IMG/VR virus record: IMGVR_UViG_3300020442_001527
Location: 1-21,678 of that record
Direction: 5' to 3' (one strand)
Length of the DNA: 21,678 nt
Source: a virus
Shown piece by piece: positions 8,158-15,884 of the stretch; position 1 is the first letter of the stretch, and every line of letters begins with the position of its first letter. The position numbers and the translations under genes are program-made. The notes beneath the pieces are model-generated. The model saw only the letters and a list, made by a program, of their open reading frames with translations, was not told where the DNA came from and ran no database searches.

Positions 8158-8718
8158 ATGAATATTTTTATACTTGACAAAGATCCTATGAAAGCAGCAA
8201 TGATGCTGTGTGACAGGCACGTTCCAAAAATGATTGTGGAATCTGCACAAATGCTCAGCACTGTCCATCGTTTACTCGATGGTACACCTGAAAAACGTAG
8301 GTCAAAATCCGGAAAAACAATGCAAACATATTACTCGTTCGGCGATGAACGTGATGATTTGTATTATCTTGCAGTTCATAAGTATCATCCTTGTACTACA
8401 TGGACTAAAGAAAGTTTACAAAACTATAACTGGCATTACTATCATTTTTATGCTATGGCCAAAGAATTTGAATATCGTAGAGGTAAAAAACACTCTACAT
8501 TTGAAAAACTCGGTGACTTACTCGCTAAACCTCCAATAAATATACCGGATATTGGATTAACGGAATTTGCTCAAGCAATGTCTCATTATCCAGATTGTAT
8601 TGTGCCCGGCGATGCGGTACAAGCATATCGTAATTATTACCATCAAGCAAAATCATTTGCTAAATGGGAATGGGGCAGGGAAGCTCCAACATGGTGGAAA
8701 GGATATCAAGGTGCCTAA
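8158..8718 (+). CDS. Conserved phage protein, possible DNA-repair-related family
   Basis: The product has 186 residues. The opening MNIFILDKDPMKAAMMLCDRHVPKMIVESAQML and later YLAVHKYHPCTTWTKES and LTEFAQAMSHYPDCIV are familiar from a protein conserved in many marine T4-like phages. A distant link to pyrimidine-dimer glycosylases has crossed my mind, but I cannot verify it and it does not look like T4 DenV. His, Cys and Asp in the conserved blocks (CDRHVPK, HKYHPCT) look like an active or metal site. It has its own promoter and the ribosome binding site AAGGTG. It overlaps the next gene by eight bases. Confidence 0.75.
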   Translation: MNIFILDKDPMKAAMMLCDRHVPKMIVESAQMLSTVHRLLDGTPEKRRSKSGKTMQTYYSFGDERDDLYYLAVHKYHPCTTWTKESLQNYNWHYYHFYAMAKEFEYRRGKKHSTFEKLGDLLAKPPINIPDIGLTEFAQAMSHYPDCIVPGDAVQAYRNYYHQAKSFAKWEWGREAPTWWKGYQGA

Positions 8719-8941
8719 ATATACAGTAAAGCCTTTAGAAGAAGGCGATGAATATGATATTGAATGTAGTGCCGACGAATTACAGGATTATCTTAAAAAG
8801 CATAACTGCATAAAAGTTTTAAAGTTTCCAGGGATTGTTGGACATACTGGCAGTTTACTTTCTAAAACTGACCAAGGTTGGAAAGATAATTTAAAAAGAA
8901 TCAAAGCTAACTCGGGTAGAGGCAACACAATTAAAATATGA
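8711..8941 (+). CDS. FmdB-like small phage protein lacking zinc cysteines
   Basis: The product has 76 residues from a GTG start at 8711, with GGAAAGGA eight bases upstream. An upstream ATG at 8567 would bury 144 bases inside the previous gene in another frame and add unlike sequence. The opening VPKYTVKP, the middle ADELQDYLKKH and the ending KTDQGWKDNLKRIKAN follow the layout of short FmdB/zinc-ribbon-type phage proteins. The CxxC pairs that bind zinc in that family are absent here, so any link is structural only. It overlaps phoH by four bases. Confidence 0.7.
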   Translation: MPKYTVKPLEEGDEYDIECSADELQDYLKKHNCIKVLKFPGIVGHTGSLLSKTDQGWKDNLKRIKANSGRGNTIKI

Positions 8942-9618
8942 GCAAATCGATAGTTAAGTTTGAAGACTTAATTCAAATTGAACCAATAACAAAAAATCAA
9001 GTAAAAGCTTTTGAGTCATGGGCAGATGGTGAAAACCTAGTATTAGCCGGTTCCGCTGGTACAGGTAAAACATTTGTTGCCATGTATCTCGCATTGCAGA
9101 CTTCTTTAGAACCTTCAACTCCATATCATAAAGTTATAGTGGTTAGATCAATTGTACCTACACGTGATATGGGTTATTTACCGGGAACTAAAGAAGAAAA
9201 GGTAGAACCTTTTGAAACACCATATAAAACTATTTCACTAGAATTATTCGATTATGATTCAGCGGTGTATAATAAACTTATAAATAATCATCAGATGGAG
9301 TTTATTACAACTTCATTCGTCCGTGGAACACAACTCAATAATGCTATCGTTATTATTGATGAAATGCAAAATTTAAACTTTCACGAACTCGATTCTGTGA
9401 TTACACGTATCGGCCAAGATTGCAGAGTCATTTTTTCTGGTGATTACTATCAGTCAGATTTCCGAGAGGGATATGAACGCGATGGTATTCAAAGGTTCCT
9501 AAGAATAGTCGAACGGCTAAAGAATTTCAGTGTTATAACATTCGGTTGGGACGATATAGTGAGGTCTGACTTTCTCAGAGATTATATTATGACAAAAGAA
9601 ATGTTAGGTATAAAATGA
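8938..9618 (+). CDS. phoH: PhoH-like P-loop ATPase
   Basis: The product has 226 residues, typical of phage PhoH. Walker A AGSAGTGKT (37-45), the PhoH-specific VVRSIVPTRDMGYLPGTKEEK (68-88), and Walker B NAIVIIDEMQN (135-145) are all present. A later RVIFSGDYYQSD stretch matches motif III of related helicases. PhoH is common in marine phages. An RNA helicase/ATPase role is proposed for the family, and the link to phosphate starvation is by name only. Both ends overlap neighbours (ATGA type). Confidence 0.93.
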   Translation: MSKSIVKFEDLIQIEPITKNQVKAFESWADGENLVLAGSAGTGKTFVAMYLALQTSLEPSTPYHKVIVVRSIVPTRDMGYLPGTKEEKVEPFETPYKTISLELFDYDSAVYNKLINNHQMEFITTSFVRGTQLNNAIVIIDEMQNLNFHELDSVITRIGQDCRVIFSGDYYQSDFREGYERDGIQRFLRIVERLKNFSVITFGWDDIVRSDFLRDYIMTKEMLGIK

Positions 9619-9881
9619 AATTTTTTTTAATAGTATCATTTTTGATAAGCAGCGCTTCTGTTGATAGACCTATGTTTGTTTTTAAGACACCGTCATTTGA
9701 AACTCAACAAGAGTGCCAAGAGTATGTTAACGAGATGCATATGCAAATATACCAAAAAGCAGCTGCATCATATAATTATAGGTTCACACCTGAAGCTATA
9801 TATTGCATAACTAAAGATGCAGTGAAAGATATATTTGAGTATAATTATGGAACCAACGAAGGCAATAAAACAGGCGTTTAA
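9615..9881 (+). CDS. Small exported protein, unknown function
   Basis: An 88-residue protein whose start overlaps the phoH stop. Residues 1-15 (KFFLIVSFLISSASV) form a short signal peptide. The mature part carries two cysteines (QQECQEYV and AIYCITK), spaced as if to form a disulfide, and has two predicted helices. It overlaps the downstream nuclease gene by 35 bases. The signal and coupled start support it. No family is recognised. Confidence 0.6.
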   Translation: MKFFLIVSFLISSASVDRPMFVFKTPSFETQQECQEYVNEMHMQIYQKAAASYNYRFTPEAIYCITKDAVKDIFEYNYGTNEGNKTGV

Positions 9882-10542
9882 ACATGAAAAGATTGATATC
9901 GGATATCAAGACTTGGACGCAGAAACTAGTGATAGCGGGAGAACTTACACTACTCCTGACGGCAAGTCTTATCCTAGTATCACTACAGTTTTAAGTATAT
10001 TAAATGAACATATAATTAAGGCATGGCGTGAAAGAGTCGGCGAAGAAGAAGCTAATCGTATAAGTGGCAAAGCTGCAAATCGTGGTACACGTGTTCATAG
10101 TATTGTTGAAAAGTATTTAAACAATGAAGATACTACAAACTTTTTGCCACATATCAGACAAAGTCTAGAAAATTTAAAACCAGTACTTGATGACAAAGTT
10201 GGACCAATCTATGGTTTAGAAGTTCCACTATTTAGTCATCATCTCGGTATTGCAGGTAGATGTGATTGTATAGCAAAATACAATGGTGTAACATCTATCA
10301 TTGATTTCAAAACCTCAAGATACATCAAGAAAAAAGAGAAAATAAGTAATTACTTTGCACAAGGTGCCGCATATTCTATTATGTGGGAAGAACGTACTGG
10401 AATGGTGGCACCTAATATAGTAATAGTCATGGACGTAGACCATGAAAAACCGTCAGTCTTTGTTGAACATCGGGACAACTGGACTAAATTATTAAAAGAT
10501 ACAATTAAAGAATATAGAACAAGAAAGATGTTTGGTCACTAA
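9847..10542 (+). CDS. PD-(D/E)XK nuclease, MGME1/Cas4-like exonuclease
   Basis: Probable single-strand DNA exonuclease for recombination or genome processing. From ATG 9847 it has 231 residues. Motif order fits the PD-(D/E)XK fold: a conserved start PSITTVLSIL, then GTRVHSIVEKYL with the early helix His, E124 in GLEVPLFS, GRCD (137-140), IIDFKTSR (151-158) giving the D-X-K, and QGAAYS (172-177) as the trailing Gln helix. A TTG at 9835 would extend it by four residues but has no better ribosome binding site. Marine T4-like phages commonly carry this gene near phoH. Confidence 0.88.
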   Translation: MEPTKAIKQAFKHEKIDIGYQDLDAETSDSGRTYTTPDGKSYPSITTVLSILNEHIIKAWRERVGEEEANRISGKAANRGTRVHSIVEKYLNNEDTTNFLPHIRQSLENLKPVLDDKVGPIYGLEVPLFSHHLGIAGRCDCIAKYNGVTSIIDFKTSRYIKKKEKISNYFAQGAAYSIMWEERTGMVAPNIVIVMDVDHEKPSVFVEHRDNWTKLLKDTIKEYRTRKMFGH

Positions 10543-10778
10543 TGAAATTAACAGAAGCAATACAATTAAGATCTGAGTTTGAATTTATTACTAAAGGGTT
10601 CAATATGCCCGAAGGTTCTAGTATAGATACTATAGAATGGTTTATAGATAATGGCCATAGGTCAAATTCTTTGAGAAAAGGATTTGATGATGCACTAACG
10701 TTAGCGAAGGAAATAAAGGAGTTTAGCGATGGCTGCACAAAAAAGACTAGAAGCCGGAAGCAAGTACGCGTCTTTTGA
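10542..10778 (+). CDS. Small hypothetical protein
   Basis: The product has 78 residues and starts in the nuclease stop codon (TAATG). The body is acidic and helical with TIEWFIDNGHRSNSLRKGF in the middle and a basic tail (CTKKTRSRKQVRVF). The first gene of the EF-hand frame overlaps its last 50 bases. No family is recognised. Confidence 0.6.
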   Translation: MKLTEAIQLRSEFEFITKGFNMPEGSSIDTIEWFIDNGHRSNSLRKGFDDALTLAKEIKEFSDGCTKKTRSRKQVRVF

Positions 10779-11061
10779 TAAAGACGGCGACGGAATTGTT
10801 ACCGATGAAGAATTTGAAATGGAACAAAAATTGATACAATTAGAAAATGAAGATAAAAAACAAGATGCACAAAGAAACATGGCTTGGTTTGCTTTGTTTG
10901 GTATGTTACTTTACCCTGCTATTGTTGTTGCTGCAACGTTATTTGGACTTGATAATGCTGCAAAAATACTAGGCGATATGGCTGCAGTGTATTTTGTATC
11001 TGTTGCTGCTATTGTAGCTGCATTTTACGGCAAAGAGGCTTTGGCACAAAAGAAAAAATAA
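10729..11061 (+). CDS. EF-hand membrane protein
   Basis: A 110-residue protein. Residues 17-28 are a canonical 12-residue EF-hand calcium loop, DKDGDGIVTDEE, with acidic residues at positions 1, 3, 5 and 12 and glycine at 6. An amphipathic charged helix follows, then two membrane helices (about 51-74 and 81-101) and a basic tail (KEALAQKKK). The hairpin membrane layout with a calcium loop is seen in proteins of several marine phages. Size and topology would also fit a holin-like protein. Start is ATG with AAAGGAG upstream. It sits directly before the glycan cassette. Calcium binding is inferred from the loop alone. Confidence 0.85.
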   Translation: MAAQKRLEAGSKYASFDKDGDGIVTDEEFEMEQKLIQLENEDKKQDAQRNMAWFALFGMLLYPAIVVAATLFGLDNAAKILGDMAAVYFVSVAAIVAAFYGKEALAQKKK

Positions 11062-11075
11062 TATAAAGTTTTGTG

Positions 11076-11846
11076 ATGAAAAATTTAGTATTTCAATATT
11101 ATATACCTTATGAATCGTTTGACGCTGATATGGGTGGTGTACAAATGCCTGAATGGGCACATGCCGGTTCACGTTCTGCAAAAGCTTATGCAGACTATTG
11201 TAATGCTGAGTATGAGTTATCACATGATAGATTTTTTAAAGAAATAGATCCAAGACTCGATTCAATTAAAATAATATTTGATGAAAAGTATGACGAATAT
11301 GATCATATTTTGTCAATAGATCTTGACATGTTGATACATTCTGGTGTAAATGAAAACATCTTTGAAAAAGAAATTAAAGATGTTGCAATGGTGCATGAAC
11401 TTGGCGTACATACAGGTGGTCCTGCAGGTTGGTTAAGTAGAGTTATGTATCAACCTTTATATAAAAGAGGCATAATTGCTTATGGTAAACATTTATGGGG
11501 AGAAGACTGGATGTTTCCAAAAAGTGAATTATACCCTGATGAAAAATTTAGATATATGAATGGTGGTCTACAACTTTGGTCGAAAGAAGGAAGACTAAAA
11601 GCTCGCAAACATTTCACATCAGTTGACAATTATATCTTACATACAAGATATACAGAACAAATGTATATTAACCTACAATTATCACAACCAATTTTTGAAG
11701 TAACAGAATTAGATACACATTGGAATAGAATGCCGTATCAGTGGCGTAGTGGACCTGACGGTAAAATTAATCATTTCTTGGCAAGAACTAAATTTGATAT
11801 GCCGAGGTTAGAAAAAACGGAGTTAAGTATATGGGAAAGTTCTTAG
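11076..11846 (+). CDS. GT-A type glycosyltransferase, paralogue 1
   Basis: A 256-residue predicted sugar-nucleotide-dependent glycosyltransferase. The metal-binding motif DLD (82-84) sits in EYDHILSIDLDML. The later FRYMNGGLQLWSKEG is the N-x-G region common to GT8-like enzymes, and TEQMYINLQL takes the place of their D-Q motif. The N-terminus MKNLVFQYYIP matches two other cassette members (12724, 14104), pointing to local duplication. ATG 11076 is preferred over GTG 11073. It is the first of eleven overlapping genes. The sugar and acceptor are unknown. Confidence 0.8.
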   Translation: MKNLVFQYYIPYESFDADMGGVQMPEWAHAGSRSAKAYADYCNAEYELSHDRFFKEIDPRLDSIKIIFDEKYDEYDHILSIDLDMLIHSGVNENIFEKEIKDVAMVHELGVHTGGPAGWLSRVMYQPLYKRGIIAYGKHLWGEDWMFPKSELYPDEKFRYMNGGLQLWSKEGRLKARKHFTSVDNYILHTRYTEQMYINLQLSQPIFEVTELDTHWNRMPYQWRSGPDGKINHFLARTKFDMPRLEKTELSIWESS

Positions 11847-12436
11847 AAGTAGCGGCTGAAAGACCAAGAGGATTGAATTGGGAAGTCATGAATTTAGCAA
11901 CACATGCAGGTGTAGTAAAAGGTGATGCCACAAATTTACCACTACCATACAACGACAATGAATTCTTTGGTGTTTATTCTGAACATTTTATAGAACACTT
12001 GTTTAAGTATCAAGGTATAAATTTTTTTAAAGATGTTTTAAGAATACTAAAACCCGGCGGTGTAGTAAGAACCGTATGGCCACCTGAAGAATTTATAAAT
12101 GTTTTAGTAAGTAATGATGAACTTACACCAGATCAACAAATGTTTGTAGAACATTATTATAATTTTTATATTGTCAAAGAACAATTTTCACCTCCAGGGA
12201 ATAATCATAGAACCAAACGTGAACAGTGTGCACTTGGCCTACTACATCAAAAAGGTCAACATCATTATTTGTGGTCAAGAAAAGAAATGATGGAAACATT
12301 AAAAGACATAGGTTATACAAACGTTAAGATGTTTAATTATCAAGACAGCGGTGTACCTGATTTTAAAAATATTGATACGCCAGGAAAAATAAGAGCATTA
12401 CATTCTGCAGTGGTGGAAGCAACTAAACCATGGTAA
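11831..12436 (+). CDS. SAM-dependent methyltransferase-like protein (COG4627 type)
   Basis: A 201-residue protein. The segment KGDATNLPLPYNDNEFFGVYSEHFIEHL and then LRILKPGGVVRTVWP is the classic central part of class I methyltransferases of the COG4627/Methyltransf_11 type. The glycine-rich motif I that should sit at residues 5-12 is poor (FLEVAAERPRGLNWEVMNL instead of LGxGxG). It may bind SAM weakly or differently. Start is ATG with CGGAG eight bases upstream. It probably methylates a sugar or lipid head group made by its glycosyltransferase neighbours. Confidence 0.78.
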   Translation: MGKFLEVAAERPRGLNWEVMNLATHAGVVKGDATNLPLPYNDNEFFGVYSEHFIEHLFKYQGINFFKDVLRILKPGGVVRTVWPPEEFINVLVSNDELTPDQQMFVEHYYNFYIVKEQFSPPGNNHRTKREQCALGLLHQKGQHHYLWSRKEMMETLKDIGYTNVKMFNYQDSGVPDFKNIDTPGKIRALHSAVVEATKPW

Positions 12437-12723
12437 TAACACTAAAGTTTGACGGTCAACAACAATTATTTCATTACTATTGGTTACCCTTAATATATAA
12501 GCATAATGAATGTAAATTTATTGTAGAAGATAAAACAACTAAAATGATATATCCAAAAGACGTCAATAATTTAGAAGTTGTTACCAACATAAATAATGTC
12601 AAACTAAGACAACCTGTATTACATTGTAAAATGAATAAAGTTCCAACATATAAAACAATGATTGACTTACAAGCAAAACGTGCAGGCGAGTACGAAGACT
12701 TTGGTGTATATTACGAGGTGTAA
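12430..12723 (+). CDS. Hypothetical protein in glycan cassette
   Basis: The product has 97 residues and lies between a methyltransferase and a glycosyltransferase gene with a 7-base overlap upstream. It is beta-rich, starts VITLKFDGQQQLFHYYW and has no motif I recognise. It ends with an intact stop right before the next start. Its position argues for a part in the same pathway. The residues give no function. Confidence 0.65.
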   Translation: MVITLKFDGQQQLFHYYWLPLIYKHNECKFIVEDKTTKMIYPKDVNNLEVVTNINNVKLRQPVLHCKMNKVPTYKTMIDLQAKRAGEYEDFGVYYEV

Positions 12724-13542
12724 ATGAAAAAAAATTTAATCTATCAAGTGTGGGCAGGTGATATGAGACCCGGCTGTAAGTACAGCGAAAAACTATTCCG
12801 TGAATATGCAGAAAGAATTGATGCAGATTACAGATTAGATTTAAGTCCTAATATTGCGAGTAAGCATGTTCCCGGTAAAGATGGCATGTATTTTGAATGG
12901 TTGAATCCAATATTAGATGATTCATTTTTAGAGTATGATAAAGTATGTGTAATAGACTTAGATGTTTTTCCTGTAGAAAATTTAAGTAATAATATATTTA
13001 GTGAATCTGTTAAAGATTTCGGCATATGCACTGAACCTTTTCAAGGTAAGTATCGAGAATCTGTAACGATAGGTGGAAACATAAATAGACAAAACGATGA
13101 AAGATGGGCAACTGTAGTTAAAAAACAATACGGTAAAGAAATGCCTAGAGACATTGATGGTTATTTAAAAGTTTATAATGCTGGTATGGTTATGTTTACT
13201 CAAAAAGGTATGAAACTTGCAAGAGAAAAGTTTGTACCGTTTCAAGAATATATGAATTATATAAGAGGCCACGGCCTTGGTAGATTTTATAGTGTTGATC
13301 AAAATTATTTTCATGCCATGATGGTTACTCATAGTGACTATACTGAGATGGAAAATGGTTGGAATAATTATGTACACTATACGCGTGGTCCATTAGGATT
13401 ACAGGATCCAGTGCATGATAGTAGAAACGCATTTACTAAATTTGTGCACGTTCAACTAAGTGGTGCAGATTATTTTACTGAAGAACAATTATATCATATT
13501 ACTAATTCACCAAGATCAAAATGGAAAGTGGAAGGTGTATAA
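12724..13542 (+). CDS. GT-A type glycosyltransferase, paralogue 2
   Basis: The product has 272 residues. It opens MKKNLIYQVWAGDMRPG, then has REYAERIDADYRLD (26-39) and DLD (78-80) in YDKVCVIDLDVF. YNAGMVMFTQKG is the Asn-Gly region, and SVDQNYFHAMM is the Asp-Gln region of GT8-like folds. The EYA..IDADY element is shared with the gene at 14104, so the two are close paralogues. Start has GAGGTG upstream. Likely adds a hexose-type sugar to a glycan. The substrate cannot be read from sequence. Confidence 0.82.
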   Translation: MKKNLIYQVWAGDMRPGCKYSEKLFREYAERIDADYRLDLSPNIASKHVPGKDGMYFEWLNPILDDSFLEYDKVCVIDLDVFPVENLSNNIFSESVKDFGICTEPFQGKYRESVTIGGNINRQNDERWATVVKKQYGKEMPRDIDGYLKVYNAGMVMFTQKGMKLAREKFVPFQEYMNYIRGHGLGRFYSVDQNYFHAMMVTHSDYTEMENGWNNYVHYTRGPLGLQDPVHDSRNAFTKFVHVQLSGADYFTEEQLYHITNSPRSKWKVEGV

Positions 13543-14111
13543 TGCTTACAGCTGATTTAGGTCATGTAAAAACCGTAGAAGAATTTTACAAATCAATAAG
13601 ACTTCAACAAGAAGTTGCACATGGTAAATCATATTGTGATCAACATGATGCCATTACAAAATACATGAAAGAATGTGATTCGTATAAAGAATTAGGTACA
13701 CACCAAGGTGGAACCGCTGCATGTGCTATGTTAACGAAACCAAAATACATTGAATTGATAGACATCAATCATTACAAGTACAGGTGGAAACTACAAGAGT
13801 TAGCTGAACCTTATTGTAAAGAAAATAATATTGAGTTAGTAGTGAAAGATGTTGATTCAGGTTCTTTAGCATCATTAGGTGCACCTGTCGATATGATGTT
13901 GATTGATTCATTACATCGTCCAGATCATATGAAAAAAGAATTAGAACTACATGGTGTTTCTGTAAATAAGTACATTATTGCGCACGATACTTTCGTTAAT
14001 CAATCACTGCATCAATGTCTAGAAAATTGGTGTAATGAAAATCGTGCTTGGAAAGTACATGAAAGGGGCATGGTAAATGTTGGTTATACGGTGTTAAAGA
14101 AGAATGCGTAA
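13542..14111 (+). CDS. Class I methyltransferase-like protein (Methyltransf_24 type)
   Basis: The product has 189 residues from ATG 13542, with GGAAGG six bases upstream and the previous stop overlapping it. An ATG at 13521 would start inside the previous gene. Motif I is YKELGTHQGGTAA (48-60), the acidic ribose-binding strand ends in ELIDIN (71-76), and DMMLIDSLH (117-125) followed by IIAHDT (146-150) resembles Methyltransf_24 and cephalosporin-hydroxylase-like proteins. SAM-dependent O-methylation of a sugar is the natural suggestion in this context. Confidence 0.78.
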   Translation: MLTADLGHVKTVEEFYKSIRLQQEVAHGKSYCDQHDAITKYMKECDSYKELGTHQGGTAACAMLTKPKYIELIDINHYKYRWKLQELAEPYCKENNIELVVKDVDSGSLASLGAPVDMMLIDSLHRPDHMKKELELHGVSVNKYIIAHDTFVNQSLHQCLENWCNENRAWKVHERGMVNVGYTVLKKNA

Positions 14112-14826
14112 TTTAATACTGCAACACTTTGACGGTGAAATGAGACCACTCGATTATGAGTCACAGTGGAATATTATGGATTATGCCGATATGATAGATG
14201 CAGACTATAAACTTATTATAGGTAAGCCTTTTAGACAAAATTTAACAAATGCGTGCCAAAAAGTACATATGATACATGAAGAGTTTGACGAATGGGATAA
14301 TGTATTAATGTTAGACATTGATATGTTTAGGCCATCTAATATGTATGTGAATGTATTTAAAGAAAAAGGCATAGGATTATATGCATCTGTACAACAAAAT
14401 TTACATAAAAGATTAGTACATTGGCATCCTATGTTGGCGAGTATGAGTGCACCTTACTGGGGTGGCGCAATCTATAAAATGGATAGACATACAAGACAAA
14501 CATTACGTAAACAACTTGGTGGTAACGAAGGGTGGATGCAGAACTTTAATAAACCTTACAATTATGAAGATGAAGGTATAATGCATGTTTTAGCATTTAG
14601 ATCAGGCATAAAAATAGAACATCCGTATATGGATCCTAAATGGTGTCAGTGTTCTTTTCTACCAAATCCAGAAAATGCAGGTTTTATACACGTAAGAACT
14701 AAAATAACTCCGCAAGGACCAAAGCAAGATAAAATGTTAAATTGGCAAAAGCTAGTTGATGAAAGAGTATTAAGCGCATATAGGCCAGTGGATAGTAATG
14801 CTACAGACACTATTACAGAGATATAA
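14104..14826 (+). CDS. GT-A type glycosyltransferase, paralogue 3
   Basis: The product has 240 residues and is close to the gene at 12724: MRNLILQHFDGEMRP, then MDYADMIDADYKLI, and DID (71-73) in WDNVLMLDIDMF. YWGGAIYKMDRHT and YEDEGIMHVLAF stand where the Asn-Gly and Asp-Gln regions lie in the relatives. The Asn of the first is replaced by Gly and the Gln of the second by Glu, so specificity may differ. Eight bases overlap the previous gene. Confidence 0.8.
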   Translation: MRNLILQHFDGEMRPLDYESQWNIMDYADMIDADYKLIIGKPFRQNLTNACQKVHMIHEEFDEWDNVLMLDIDMFRPSNMYVNVFKEKGIGLYASVQQNLHKRLVHWHPMLASMSAPYWGGAIYKMDRHTRQTLRKQLGGNEGWMQNFNKPYNYEDEGIMHVLAFRSGIKIEHPYMDPKWCQCSFLPNPENAGFIHVRTKITPQGPKQDKMLNWQKLVDERVLSAYRPVDSNATDTITEI

Positions 14827-15217
14827 ATCTAAAAGATTAAAATATCATTTATACTATGATAGATATTTTTATAATGATAGATTAAAACCTTTTATCATAT
14901 TACAAGTCGGTGTAGAACCTAGTTTACAGGTTTGGCAAAGATACTTTCCAAAATCATTAATTTACTGTATTGATAAATTCGATAGATATGATCCTAAAGA
15001 TATTTCTTACTTAGAAGAAAAACGAATTTATTGGTCAAGATGTGATGTTAATAACAATAAACAATTAGATGATGTCATGAAAAATGTATGGAATAGTCCA
15101 CGGTTTAATATTATAATAGATAATACTAATAATTACGAAACATTAAGAAAATACGGCATAGGTAAATATTATAAAGAGGTAAACGATGAAATCTTTTGTC
15201 ATAGTTGTCAAAGATAA
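14798..15217 (+). CDS. Short methyltransferase-like protein, possibly degenerate
   Basis: A 139-residue product. FIILQVGVEPSLQVWQRYFPKSLIYCIDKFD follows the pattern of class I methyltransferases of the LEIGVxxGxSLxxWxxYFP type, but the motif I glycines are lost (QVGVEPS). FNIIIDNTNNYETL stands where FDIIIDDGSH would be. The protein then stops early. Start is ATG 14798 inside the previous gene (29-base overlap). Its 3' end overlaps the next by 32 bases. It may be a decaying or repurposed methyltransferase. A real gene is likely, activity is doubtful. Confidence 0.62.
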   Translation: MLQTLLQRYKSKRLKYHLYYDRYFYNDRLKPFIILQVGVEPSLQVWQRYFPKSLIYCIDKFDRYDPKDISYLEEKRIYWSRCDVNNNKQLDDVMKNVWNSPRFNIIIDNTNNYETLRKYGIGKYYKEVNDEIFCHSCQR

Positions 15218-15884
15218 TAATATATCCGAGTCAGGTTATCAAGAGCTTAAAGAAAGCTATGATAGGTATGGACACGATGATGGCATTGAGCCTTATTATG
15301 CCGTGGAGATAGATAAAGTTGAATTGATAAGTAAAGCAAATGGATTAGAATGGAATTATCCATGGGAAGGTCAAACAACTGACTTAAAAACAGGTTTACT
15401 TAAAACTGCATATCCTACTGCAGATAAACGTAAACGCATGTCTTGTTTCTTAAGTCACTGGTATCTTTGGCAAAAATGTAAACAATTAGATGAAACCATT
15501 TGTGTTCTTGAACATGATGCGAGATTCATAAAACAGTTACCAAGTGATAGAACATTTAGAAATAGTAACTTTGATATTGTTGGAATTAATGATCCATCAA
15601 TGGCAACTCGTAAATCAAAATTATATCACGATAAAATATTAGAAAATCCAAGTTTCTTTCAACCAGTTCCTACTATTGATGAGTTCAATGTACCGCAAGG
15701 ATTAGCTGGTAATTCTGCATATGTAATTAAACCAAAAGGTGCACAAAAGATGATTGATTTGGCAGCCGAACACGGTATGTGGCCAAATGACGCATTGATG
15801 TGTAAACAATTAATTCCTGAAATAGGTGTAACCCGTAACTTTTATACAAGAGTACAAGGATTGAGGTCAACGACAACGCTATGA
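15186..15884 (+). CDS. GT25-family glycosyltransferase (LPS type), copy 1
   Basis: The product has 232 residues. RMSCFLSHWYLWQKC (84-98) and ICVLEHDARF (105-114) are the hallmark of the Glyco_transf_25 family, where the usual E-D-D is here E-H-D. GNSAYVIKPKGAQKMI is the conserved late segment of the family. GT25 enzymes commonly transfer galactose or similar sugars to lipooligosaccharide or protein. Start is ATG with AGAGGT upstream, overlapping its neighbours on both sides. A second GT25 gene follows directly, which suggests duplication. Confidence 0.85.
   Translation: MKSFVIVVKDNNISESGYQELKESYDRYGHDDGIEPYYAVEIDKVELISKANGLEWNYPWEGQTTDLKTGLLKTAYPTADKRKRMSCFLSHWYLWQKCKQLDETICVLEHDARFIKQLPSDRTFRNSNFDIVGINDPSMATRKSKLYHDKILENPSFFQPVPTIDEFNVPQGLAGNSAYVIKPKGAQKMIDLAAEHGMWPNDALMCKQLIPEIGVTRNFYTRVQGLRSTTTL

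Noticed and set aside
8567-8710. Upstream extension of the FmdB-like gene to an ATG at 8567
   Set aside because: The extension overlaps the conserved C-terminus of the preceding gene and reads like out-of-frame sequence. GTG 8711 has a good ribosome binding site.
7372-9290. TATAAATA octamers near 7374 and 9279
   Set aside because: Both lie deep inside coding sequence of RNase H and PhoH with no downstream gene start. They are expected by chance in AT-rich DNA.
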